Source: Pelobacter sp. UBA5610 (GTDB lineage: Bacteria; Desulfobacterota; Desulfuromonadia; Desulfuromonadales; Syntrophotaleaceae). From it: 26,688 bases of DNA. The position numbers and the translations under genes are program-made. The DNA lies in the NCBI GenBank assembly GCA_002424645.1, contig DIKU01000148.1, positions 388 to 27,075 on the forward strand. The letters are read 5' to 3'. Positions 14,250 to 21,705 of this stretch are shown here, one piece after another. The notes beneath the pieces were generated by a model. It was given only the letters and a program-made list of their open reading frames with translations, searched no databases and was not told the DNA's origin. Each line of letters begins with the position of its first letter. Position 1 is the first letter of the stretch.

Positions 14250-16261
14250 TGGTCCTCCAACCCATCCATAAGTTGCAGGAATTCCTGCTCGCTCAGCACC
14301 GCAACGCCTAGCTGGCGGGCTTTGTCCAGTTTGCTGCCGGCTTCATCTCCAGCCACGACATAATCGGTTTTTTTGCTGACGGAGCCGCTGGCCCGACCGC
14401 CCAGGCGTTCGACCATCTCCTGTGCCTGCTTGCGCGAAAATTGCGTCAGGCTACCGGTGAAGACGAAGGTTTTGCCGGTGAGCGGGCCGCCGGTGCGTTT
14501 TTCTTCAGCCTGGGGAGCCACTCCGGCCGATTTCAGTGCGGCAAGGATCTCCTGATTACGGGTTTTATGGAAAAAATCGGTAACGCTGTCGGCCACCTGT
14601 GGTCCGATTTCATGCACCGATAGCAGATCCTCACGCGAAGCTTTTGCCAGTTCTTCCAGGGAACCGAATTGACGGGCCAGTAGAGTGGCAAGATGTTCGC
14701 CGACATGGCGAATCCCCAGTGCGAACAGGAACCGTCCCAATGGGCGGGTTTTACTGGCGGCGATGGCGCCCAGCAGGTTGTCGGCGGATTTATCGGCCAG
14801 TCTTTCGCAGCGCAGCAGGTCGCTTTTGGAGAGCTGGTAAAGGTCGGCCACGCTCGTGATCAGTTGCAGCTTTAACATTTGTTCGATGGTGCGTTCGCCG
14901 AGGCCGTCGATGTCCATGGCGCGTCGGGCCACGAAATGCTTGATCGATTCACGCAGGCGCGCAGGGCAGGATAGTTCCTGGCAGCGAGGCACTACTTCAC
15001 CTTCAAGCTTGGCCACAGGACCGGCGCAGGCCGGACAGATTTGCGGCAGGGGCACGCTGCGCTCCTGTCCGTTACGGTGTTCAGGCAGCACCTTCACGAC
15101 GTCGGGAATAACATCGCCGGCTCTTTCGACCACGACCGTATCCCCTATCATTACGTCAAGTCGCGCGATTTCATCCCAGTTATGCAGGCTGGCGCGCGAT
15201 ACCGTTACACCGCTGACTTCCACCGGTTTAAGCTGGGCTACCGGAGTTATGGCTCCGGTGCGTCCGACCTGCAGGACGATATCCTCCACCACCGTGATGG
15301 CCTGGCGGGGGGGGAATTTGCAGGCAATGGCCCAGCGGGGGGTACGGGTTTTCTCGCCAAGTTCACGTTGCAGGGTCAGATCGTCTACCTTGACGACCAG
15401 ACCGTCGATTTCATACGGCAGCCGGTCCCGTTGTTGTTGCAGGTCGCGGAAATACTCCATGACCGGCTCGATCCCTTCTACCGTACGGGTATGTTCCAGG
15501 TTGACGCGCAATCCCAACTGGTGCAGACGTTGCAGCAGTTCATGATGGCTGGGTGGAAGTTCACCCGAGAATTGACCGATGCCGTAGCAGAAGATTTTCA
15601 GCGGACGTTTGGCCGTCACGGCCGAGTCAAGTTGGCGCAGGCTGCCGGCTGCGGCATTGCGGGGATTGGCGAAAACCTGCAGGCCTTCTTCTTCGCGCTC
15701 CTGGTTGAGGGTTTGAAAGTCGGCCAGGTCAATGTAGACTTCGCCGCGTACCTCAAGCAGGTCGGGGGGGGTGCCATCCAGGACCAGGGGGATGGAGGGG
15801 ATGGTGCGCAGGTTTTCGGTAATCCCCTCACCCGTGGTCCCATCGCCGCGGGTGGAGCCGACCTCGAGGGTTCCATTGCGATAGACCAGTTCCACCGCGA
15901 CGCCGTCCATTTTCAGCTCGCAGACGTAGCGCACCGGACCCTCGCTGGACAGAAAACGCCGGGTGCGGGCGTCGAATTCGTAGAGTTCTTCCTCATTCAG
16001 AGCGTTTTCAAGGGACAACATCGGCAGACTGTGTCGCACCGGTGTGAACTGTTGAAGTGGCGCAGCTCCCACCCTCAGGGATGGAGAAGCCGGTGTTATC
16101 AACTCCGGGTACGCTTTTTCCAGATCCAGCAGTTCCCTGAACAAGCGGTCGTATTCCGCGTCGGTTAATTCCGGTCGATCATAGGTGTAATAAAGCATGC
16201 TGTGACGGTGCAATTCGGTACACAGTTGCTGATAGCGGTGAATGCTCTGGGCCTTGTCCAT
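14246..16261 (-). CDS. ligA: NAD+-dependent DNA ligase LigA
   Basis: LigA seals nicks in replication and repair using NAD+. The 671-residue length is standard. Domains in order: Ia with YYTYDRPELTDAEYDRL (about 24-40), adenylation with catalytic Lys117 in KMDG (117-120) and VEVRGEVY-type motifs, an OB fold, a zinc finger with Cys409, Cys412, Cys427 and Cys432, helix-hairpin-helix repeats (for example ALGIRHVGEHLA), and a C-terminal BRCT domain (about 590-671) with GKTFVFTGSLTQFSR. The minus-strand ATG at 16261 has GAGG about seven bases upstream and a near-consensus promoter behind that. Because it uses NAD+, it depends on the pathway of the nearby nadE, but they are on opposite strands and not co-transcribed. 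Confidence 0.98.
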   Translation of the reverse strand: MDKAQSIHRYQQLCTELHRHSMLYYTYDRPELTDAEYDRLFRELLDLEKAYPELITPASPSLRVGAAPLQQFTPVRHSLPMLSLENALNEEELYEFDARTRRFLSSEGPVRYVCELKMDGVAVELVYRNGTLEVGSTRGDGTTGEGITENLRTIPSIPLVLDGTPPDLLEVRGEVYIDLADFQTLNQEREEEGLQVFANPRNAAAGSLRQLDSAVTAKRPLKIFCYGIGQFSGELPPSHHELLQRLHQLGLRVNLEHTRTVEGIEPVMEYFRDLQQQRDRLPYEIDGLVVKVDDLTLQRELGEKTRTPRWAIACKFPPRQAITVVEDIVLQVGRTGAITPVAQLKPVEVSGVTVSRASLHNWDEIARLDVMIGDTVVVERAGDVIPDVVKVLPEHRNGQERSVPLPQICPACAGPVAKLEGEVVPRCQELSCPARLRESIKHFVARRAMDIDGLGERTIEQMLKLQLITSVADLYQLSKSDLLRCERLADKSADNLLGAIAASKTRPLGRFLFALGIRHVGEHLATLLARQFGSLEELAKASREDLLSVHEIGPQVADSVTDFFHKTRNQEILAALKSAGVAPQAEEKRTGGPLTGKTFVFTGSLTQFSRKQAQEMVERLGGRASGSVSKKTDYVVAGDEAGSKLDKARQLGVAVLSEQEFLQLMDGLEDQ

Positions 16262-16308
16262 GGATACCTCGCAGGAGACGGGTGCTAGATTTGCCTGGTG
16301 CTGTGCGC

Positions 16309-16337
16309 CTTATAGCACAGGGGGGAGCGTATTTCAA
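16309..16337 (-). promoter_or_regulatory. Near-consensus sigma-70-type promoter for ligA-acyP
   Basis: On the minus strand, TTGAAA (plus 16332-16337, five of six matches) and TATAAG (plus 16309-16314, five of six) are 17 bases apart, about 50 bases before the ligA ATG. Inverted arms CTGTGC (16301-16306) and GCACAG (16315-16320) flank the -10 box. Confidence 0.75.
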
Positions 16338-16411
16338 ACTTACGAGGGGGGTGTCCGGCCCGTCCGCGAGAATTTCTTCATAAGCGCAGACTTGCGAATT
16401 AACCGTGACGA

Positions 16412-16440
16412 TTGTAATCCTTGTGGTCCTGGGGTAAAAT
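16412..16440 (+). promoter_or_regulatory. Predicted promoter for the CorC/HlyC-type gene
   Basis: TTGTAA (16412-16417, four of six matches) and TAAAAT (16435-16440, five of six) are 17 bases apart and lie about 48 bases before the ATG at 16489. The gap also holds the divergent ligA promoter. Confidence 0.6.
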
Positions 16441-16488
16441 CCACATCACTTTTCAGGAAAACTTATTTATGTAAACGGAAGGTTGTTG

Positions 16489-17733
16489 ATGCAAGACTCA
16501 ATTTTATATGTTGCCGGTCTGGTTGTACTGTTGCTCATGTCGGCTTTTTTTTCCGGCTCGGAGACGGCTCTTCTGTCACTTGATTCCTTGCGGGTCAAAT
16601 ATCTGGTACATAAAAAAAAACGTGGTGCCCAGCAGCTTGAGCGGGTTCTCAGTCATCCGGACAACCTGTTGGGTGCGATCCTGGTTGGCAACAATCTGGT
16701 CAATATCGCCGCTTCGGTGTTTGCCACCACTTTTTTTGTTCAGTTGTTCGGTGCCCGCGGTGAGCTTCTGACGATTGTGATACTCACGCCGATCTTACTG
16801 ATTTTTTCCGAGGTCTGCCCCAAAACTTTTGCTGCCCGCAATCCCGAGCGGGTTTCCTTCTGGGTTTTGCGTCCAATAATGCTGATTATGATCTTGTTGC
16901 GGCCGGTGGTATGGCTGGTGACAAGTTTTTCCCGAATGTTGACCCTGCTGGTCAAAAGCGAGCCGCGACCGACCATTTCCGAGGATGAAATTCGCACGCT
17001 GATTTCCGTTGGCGAGCAGAGCGGATTATTTGGCACGGACAAGCGACGCATGCTGGACGGGGTCTTTGACCTTTCCCAGATCAGTGTCCGTGATGTCATG
17101 ATTCCGCGCACTGAAGTGGTGGTTCTTGATGTTGTCTCTTCCTTTTCCGATGTTCTGACGGCTGTGCAGGGTTCCTGCCATTCGCGGTTTCCGGTGTATG
17201 AGGGATCGGTCGATAATATCATCGGTATCATCCACTCCAAGGATATTCTGCGGTATGTGCATATCCCGGAAGAGTTTTCCCTGCGGAAATTGGCGCGTAA
17301 ACCCTATTTTGTTCCTGAATCGAAGCGTATTAATACCTTGCTGAAAGCTTTTCAGCGTCGTCAGGCGCATCTGGCGGTGGTCGTGGATGAATATGGTGGG
17401 GTTGAGGGTATTGTAACCCTGGAAGATGTCGTCGAAGAAATTGTTGGTGAAATCAGGGATGAATACGATATCGACGAGGCGCTGGTCAGCGAGTTGGGGG
17501 GAGGGCGCTTTCTTCTGGATGGCAGTATTTCTCTGCGCACCGTCAATCAGAGTTTCGGCCTTGAATTGTCCGAGGAACATGCCTCCACTCTGGCCGGTTT
17601 TCTACTCGGGGTTTTAGGTTCTATTCCGCATACGGGGGACAGTTGCACCGTCGATGGATATCGTTTTATCGTGCGTAAAGTCATCGATCATCGCATTGAG
17701 GAAATCGAGCTGCTTCTGCCTCCGGACCTCTGA
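16489..17733 (+). CDS. CorC/HlyC family membrane protein (DUF21, CBS pair, CorC_HlyC domain)
   Basis: A 414-residue member of the hemolysin C / CNNM-like family. The N-terminal DUF21 membrane domain (about 1-180) has hydrophobic segments near residues 5-22, 60-80, 85-110 and 122-145 and the motif SAFFSGSETALLSL. Then come two CBS domains (about 200-315, with DVMIPRTEVVVLD and VVVDEYGGVEGIVTLEDVVEEIVGEI) and a C-terminal CorC_HlyC domain (about 330-410, with GSISLRTVN and DGYRFIVRKV). Relatives act in magnesium or cobalt export and resistance; direct haemolysis is doubtful despite the name, and the substrate here is not shown. The ATG at 16489 is chosen because GGAAGG (16477-16482) is six bases upstream; two TTG codons just before it are ignored. 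It is a single-gene transcript between its own promoter and a terminator. Confidence 0.88.
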   Translation: MQDSILYVAGLVVLLLMSAFFSGSETALLSLDSLRVKYLVHKKKRGAQQLERVLSHPDNLLGAILVGNNLVNIAASVFATTFFVQLFGARGELLTIVILTPILLIFSEVCPKTFAARNPERVSFWVLRPIMLIMILLRPVVWLVTSFSRMLTLLVKSEPRPTISEDEIRTLISVGEQSGLFGTDKRRMLDGVFDLSQISVRDVMIPRTEVVVLDVVSSFSDVLTAVQGSCHSRFPVYEGSVDNIIGIIHSKDILRYVHIPEEFSLRKLARKPYFVPESKRINTLLKAFQRRQAHLAVVVDEYGGVEGIVTLEDVVEEIVGEIRDEYDIDEALVSELGGGRFLLDGSISLRTVNQSFGLELSEEHASTLAGFLLGVLGSIPHTGDSCTVDGYRFIVRKVIDHRIEEIELLLPPDL

Positions 17734-17765
17734 TATTCTTCAATTCTGAGCTGTTTTTTCGGTAC

Positions 17766-17798
17766 AAAAAAAATCCCCTTTCGAGGGGATTTTTTTTT
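17766..17798 (+). terminator. Very strong, probably bidirectional terminator
   Basis: A perfect 14-bp stem (17766-17779 with 17784-17797) is capped by the stable tetraloop TTCG (17780-17783). The outer pairs are A-run against T-run, so the hairpin can work on both strands. It separates the CorC/HlyC-type gene from the dcw cluster. Confidence 0.95.
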
Positions 17799-17842
17799 GC
17801 CGTGGGAACGGCCTAAACCCTTAAAAAATTAGAATAAACGCC

Positions 17843-17871
17843 TTGACAAGGTGGGTGGCTGTCGTTATAGT
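17843..17871 (+). promoter_or_regulatory. Near-consensus promoter of the dcw cluster (mraZ)
   Basis: A perfect TTGACA (17843-17848), a 17-base spacer and TATAGT (17866-17871) give a predicted start near 17878 and a leader of about 40 bases. The spacer contains TGGGTGG. MraZ in other bacteria binds TGGG-containing repeats near this promoter, but a clear repeat array at ten-base spacing is not visible here. Confidence 0.85.
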
Positions 17872-17917
17872 TGCCCACAAAGTGTAAAAACGTGTCAATT
17901 TGGACCTGAGGCGTCTA

Positions 17918-18370
17918 ATGTTATTCCAGGGTGAGTTCAATAACGCGATCGATGCGAAGGGGAGGGCGAGCATTCCGGCTAAGTTTCGGGATGTGCTGAG
18001 CTCTGTTTTTGCCGACGAACGTCTTATTGTCACCCAGAACGATGGCGGTTTGGCAGCGTATCCCATACAGGAGTGGGAGAAAGTGTTGGAAAAGGTCAAC
18101 GCCATGGAGGCCAGCCCTTTAAAAGACGCCATCAACCTGGCGCTTATCTCTCCGGCGATCGAATGTCCGTTTGATAAACAGGGACGTATTCAGTTGACCA
18201 AGGCCCAGCGTTGCTATGCGGGATTGGAATCGGAGATTCGCGAAATCGTGGTGGTCGGTTCCATTAATAAGATCATGATCTGGAATCGCGCTATGCACGC
18301 CGAGATGCGTAAGCAAGCCGAGAATTTACTCAAGACAGAGTCGCAGGCTCTTTACAATTTAGGATTTTAG
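17918..18370 (+). CDS. mraZ: MraZ, transcriptional regulator of the dcw cluster
   Basis: MraZ is a ring-forming DNA-binding protein with two AbrB/SpoVT-like halves that controls its own operon in E. coli and others. The 150-residue protein begins MLFQGEFNNAIDAKGRASIPAKFRD, carrying the first D-x-K-G-R half (about 5-50); the second half is CPFDKQGRIQLTKAQR (about 85-100). The C-terminus is helical and charged. The ATG at 17918 is preferred over an in-frame TTG at 17900 since GAGG lies six bases upstream of it and MLF is the family's usual beginning. It is the first gene after the cluster promoter and stands three bases before rsmH, so both are surely on one transcript. Confidence 0.96.
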   Translation: MLFQGEFNNAIDAKGRASIPAKFRDVLSSVFADERLIVTQNDGGLAAYPIQEWEKVLEKVNAMEASPLKDAINLALISPAIECPFDKQGRIQLTKAQRCYAGLESEIREIVVVGSINKIMIWNRAMHAEMRKQAENLLKTESQALYNLGF

Positions 18371-18373
18371 GCC

Positions 18374-19318
18374 ATGGCGGATGAAATTTTTCAGCACTAT
18401 TCAGTGATGCCCGGGGAGGTCCTGGAGTGCTTGCATCCGCAATCGGGAGAGGTCTTTCTCGATGGTACGGTCGGGGGGGCAGGCCATGCCTGTTTGATTC
18501 TCGAGGCAACGGCTCCGGACGGCGTGCTGGTTGGTCTCGATCGCGATCGTGAAGCTCTTGAAGCCGCCAGTCGCCGGCTTGCTCCCTTTGGCGATCGGGC
18601 TGTGTTGCGGCACGGAAACTTTGCCGATGCCGACCGGATTCTGGCCGAACTGGGCATTGCTGCTGTGGACGGTATTCTGCTCGATCTCGGTGTGTCGTCT
18701 TTTCAGCTCGATACGGCCCGCAGGGGGTTCTCGTTTCAATCCGACGCGCCTCTCGATATGCGCATGGACACGTCGGCGGGGTTGACGGCGGCCGATGTTG
18801 TCAACTCCATGTCCATCGACGATTTGACCCGAATTTTTCGGGAATACGGTGAAGAACGGTATGCCCGCCGCATTGCACGGCGTATCGACCAGGTGCGGGC
18901 TGAAACGCCGTTGTTGACAACACGGGAGTTGGCCGAGTTGGTGCGTGATGCAGTGCCCAAGGGGCGGGTCCCTTCACGTATCCATCCGGCTACGCGTGTT
19001 TTTCAGGCGTTGCGTATTCATGTAAACGCCGAGTTGGATAGTCTGCGGGACGGTTTGCAGCGAGCCATGGCGCTTCTTAAGCCGGGCGGAAGAATGGCCG
19101 TGATCAGTTTTCATTCTCTGGAAGATCGCATCGTTAAACAATTTTTCCGCGGCAAAATTCAGGTTTGCACCTGCCCGCCTGGTTTGCCGGTTTGTGTTTG
19201 TAATCGCACCGCCGAGGTGGAACTGCTGACCCGCAAGGGTTTGCGGGCCGGTGACGCCGAAGTTGAGGCTAATCCCCGGGCTCGGAGCGCGGTGCTGCGG
19301 GCGATTCGCCGTCTTTGA
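18374..19318 (+). CDS. rsmH: 16S rRNA (cytosine-1402-N4)-methyltransferase RsmH (MraW)
   Basis: RsmH adds the N4-methyl group to C1402 of 16S rRNA, the same nucleotide that RsmI, also in this window, modifies at the ribose. The 314-residue protein has HYSVMPGEVLECL at the start, the SAM-binding loop DGTVGGAGH (about 32-40), GLDRDREAL, DGILLDLGVSSFQLD, RGFSFQSDAPLDMRMD and VISFHSLEDRIVKQFF. The C-terminal part has the Cys-rich CTCPPGLPVCVC stretch and ends NPRARSAVLRAIRRL. It follows mraZ by three bases. The gap of 48 bases to ftsL holds a short GCCGC/GCGGC hairpin without a T-run, unlikely to be a terminator. Confidence 0.97.
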   Translation: MADEIFQHYSVMPGEVLECLHPQSGEVFLDGTVGGAGHACLILEATAPDGVLVGLDRDREALEAASRRLAPFGDRAVLRHGNFADADRILAELGIAAVDGILLDLGVSSFQLDTARRGFSFQSDAPLDMRMDTSAGLTAADVVNSMSIDDLTRIFREYGEERYARRIARRIDQVRAETPLLTTRELAELVRDAVPKGRVPSRIHPATRVFQALRIHVNAELDSLRDGLQRAMALLKPGGRMAVISFHSLEDRIVKQFFRGKIQVCTCPPGLPVCVCNRTAEVELLTRKGLRAGDAEVEANPRARSAVLRAIRRL

Positions 19319-19366
19319 GGAATTTTGCCGCCTATGCGGCTGGCTTGATATGACTGGAGGTGTGCA

Positions 19367-19690
19367 ATGTCTTATTCAACTCAACGTGCTCTGCCCGGTG
19401 TCGGTAGTGGTAGCGCATTCTGGCAACGTTTCTCTGTTACCCAATTTCTGGTTTTTCTGGTCGCTCTGGTTGGAGCCGGTGTTTTTTACATCTGGTCATG
19501 CAGTCAGCTTATCGAGTTAGGCTATGCGATTTCCAGTTGCGAAACCCAGTTGCTGGAACTGCAGCGTGATGAGAACTGTCTGCGTCTGGAAGTCGCAACA
19601 TTGAAAAACCCGGCGCATCTCGAACGGATAGCCAGCAATAAGCTGAATCTTCACTACCCGGAATCTCATCAGGTGATTATCGTACGATGA
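19367..19690 (+). CDS. ftsL: Cell division protein FtsL
   Basis: A 107-residue bitopic protein: a short cytoplasmic tail, one membrane segment at about 27-44 (FLVFLVALVGAGVFYIW) and a periplasmic coiled-coil-like part (about 48-90, with leucines in TQLLELQRDENCLRLEVATLKN), ending NPAHLERIASNKLNLHYP, which fits FtsL. FtsL acts with FtsB and FtsQ to activate the septal synthase FtsWI. Sequence is poorly conserved in this family, so the call rests on topology, size and the position between rsmH and ftsI. GGAGG (19356-19360) stands six bases before the ATG. The stop overlaps the ftsI start in ATGA. Confidence 0.88.
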   Translation: MSYSTQRALPGVGSGSAFWQRFSVTQFLVFLVALVGAGVFYIWSCSQLIELGYAISSCETQLLELQRDENCLRLEVATLKNPAHLERIASNKLNLHYPESHQVIIVR

Positions 19691-21657
19691 AAATGACGCC
19701 AGAAAAAAGCAGTAAGATTCGCATGGTTCTGATGGGGATCGGATTTACCCTGTTTTTTCTGGCGGTGGTGGGGCGAGGGTTCTGGTTGCAGGTCGTGGAC
19801 AGAGAGGAAACGGTCGCCCGTGCCAAACGGCAGTATAAGCGCATTATTCCCCTTACCCCTCGCCGTGGGGCAATCTATGATCGCAATGGGGCTGAACTGG
19901 CCCGCAGCATCAGTGTTGATTCGATCTTTGCAGAGCCTATGCGTATCAGTGATGTGAACGCAACCGTGCGTGCACTGGCGCAACCTCTCCATCTGACCAG
20001 CACCGCCTTGCGAAAGAAATTGACCTCCAAGCGCAGTTTTGTATGGTTGCAGCGCAAGGTACAACCTGAACAGAGCGCGCGGGTCCGCAAGCTCGGTCTT
20101 GAAGGTATTGCTTTTACCAAGGAACATCAGCGGTTTTACCCCAACGGTGAGTTGGCAGCGCAGCTGCTTGGTTTTACGGGACTTGACCCCAGGGGACTTG
20201 AGGGGTTGGAAAAGTATTACGATACCCAGATGCTGGGGCAGGAGGGTTTTCTTGTGACGGCGAAAGATGGTCGCCGCAAAGGATTCGGTTCCAGTAATAA
20301 GGTCGTGGACGGGGGCAGCCATGGTAACAGTCTTAGTTTAACCATCGACCGCAATCTCCAATACCTGGCTGAAAAGGAGTTGGCCGTATCCCTGGAAGAG
20401 AATGATGCGCGGGCAGGCAGCGTCGTTATACTGGATCCGGTCAGTGGTGAAATTCTGGCCATGGCCAACCAGCCCACCTATAATCCCAATGCCTATCGCC
20501 GGTACTCGGCCGCCACCCGCCGCAACCGTGCCGTATGTGACGAGTTCGAGCCGGGTTCGACCCTGAAAATATTTCTCATGGCAGCCGCCCTCAACGAAAA
20601 TGTGGTGCAGCCGAACCAATGGATCGATTGTGAACATGGATCCTATCGAGTCGGAGGGATGACTATTCATGATCATCATCCTTACGATCGACTCAGCGTC
20701 GCTGACGTACTCAAAATGAGTTCCAATATCGGATCGGCCAAAATAGGTAAGTTGCTGGAGCGTCAACGCTATTTTGATTACCTTACCCGGTTTGGCTTCG
20801 GTGAAAAGACGGGGATCGATTTCCCCGGTGAGACAACAGGGCAGTTGCGCAGGCCGGAATTATGGTTCGAGGGTGACCTTGCGGCCGTGTCGTTCGGGCA
20901 GGGCATGACTGTGACGGCTATTCAGATGGCTCGTGCGGTTGGGGCTATCGCCAATGGCGGCCTCTTGATGAAGTCTGACCTGGTGCGGCAAATAGTGGAT
21001 GACCGTGGAGCGTTGGTGGAAAGTCGACCACCGGAGACCGTGAGGCGCGTGGTGTCCGAAAAGACTGCCGCGCAGGTCAGAGCGATGATGGAACTTGTCA
21101 CGCGCGAGGGAGGTACAGGTACTCTCGCTGCTGTCCCGGGTTACCGCGTTGCCGGAAAAACAGGTACCGCACAGAAAGTCGATCCGGTTACCGGGGGGTA
21201 TTCGGCAGACAAACGCGTAGCATCCTTTGTCGGTTTTGCGCCGGTGGACAAGCCCCGACTTGTCGTCATGGTGGTTATCGATGAGCCGCAGAATCAGGTA
21301 TATGGCGGCTTGGTCGCCGCTCCGGTATTTTCGCGGATCACAGGACAGGCCCTGCGTTACCTTGGTGTGCCACCGACCGAAGCTGATATGGAAGTACCTC
21401 TGCCTCCGGTGACGTTGGAAACGGGGGTTGCCATTTCCACTGGAAACAGTCAGCCTGAGAGGGTGTCCAGTGGTGAATTTCCGGTGATGCCACACTGTCT
21501 GGGGCTAAGCAGCAGAGAGGTGTTGCAGACCATGGAGAGGCTTCGTCTCAATATCAGAATTAAGGGTTCTGGAAAAGTTATTGAGCAATTTCCCGCACCT
21601 GGCGAGGACATTCGTTATGGTGATGAAGTTTGGGTGAAATTGGGTCCATCGGCATAA
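19687..21657 (+). CDS. ftsI: Septal peptidoglycan transpeptidase FtsI (PBP3 class) with C-terminal PASTA domain
   Basis: A class B penicillin-binding protein that cross-links septal peptidoglycan. In its 656 residues there is one N-terminal membrane anchor (about 13-36), a pedestal/dimerisation domain (about 55-210, with RRGAIYDRNGAELA), and a transpeptidase domain. The domain has the catalytic Ser291 in STLK (291-294), SSN at 345-347 and KTGT at 491-494. A single PASTA domain (about 598-656, from FPVMPHCLGLS to WVKLGPSA) ends the protein. The complete catalytic set argues for an active enzyme. PASTA tails are familiar in Gram-positive PBPs but absent from E. coli FtsI. The gene overlaps ftsL by four bases; murE follows after 48 bases. 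Confidence 0.95.
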   Translation: MKMTPEKSSKIRMVLMGIGFTLFFLAVVGRGFWLQVVDREETVARAKRQYKRIIPLTPRRGAIYDRNGAELARSISVDSIFAEPMRISDVNATVRALAQPLHLTSTALRKKLTSKRSFVWLQRKVQPEQSARVRKLGLEGIAFTKEHQRFYPNGELAAQLLGFTGLDPRGLEGLEKYYDTQMLGQEGFLVTAKDGRRKGFGSSNKVVDGGSHGNSLSLTIDRNLQYLAEKELAVSLEENDARAGSVVILDPVSGEILAMANQPTYNPNAYRRYSAATRRNRAVCDEFEPGSTLKIFLMAAALNENVVQPNQWIDCEHGSYRVGGMTIHDHHPYDRLSVADVLKMSSNIGSAKIGKLLERQRYFDYLTRFGFGEKTGIDFPGETTGQLRRPELWFEGDLAAVSFGQGMTVTAIQMARAVGAIANGGLLMKSDLVRQIVDDRGALVESRPPETVRRVVSEKTAAQVRAMMELVTREGGTGTLAAVPGYRVAGKTGTAQKVDPVTGGYSADKRVASFVGFAPVDKPRLVVMVVIDEPQNQVYGGLVAAPVFSRITGQALRYLGVPPTEADMEVPLPPVTLETGVAISTGNSQPERVSSGEFPVMPHCLGLSSREVLQTMERLRLNIRIKGSGKVIEQFPAPGEDIRYGDEVWVKLGPSA

Positions 21658-21705
21658 AAATTCCCTTTGACTTTTTTTCTTCACAGAAGGAAAATCGGCG
21701 ATTCT

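Noticed and set aside
15041..16168. Long plus-strand open frame (375 codons) opposite ligA
   Set aside because: It is antisense to a complete, motif-rich LigA; the product resembles no family and there is no ribosome site. It arises from codon bias in the real gene.
19327..19340. GCCGC/GCGGC hairpin between rsmH and ftsL as a terminator
   Set aside because: Only five base pairs and no T-run follow; a terminator inside the dcw cluster here would be unexpected.
21666..21694. TTGACT and GAAAAT, 17 bases apart, as a promoter for murE
   Set aside because: The implied transcript start would fall only about five bases before the murE ATG and would exclude the ribosome site; read-through from ftsI is more likely.
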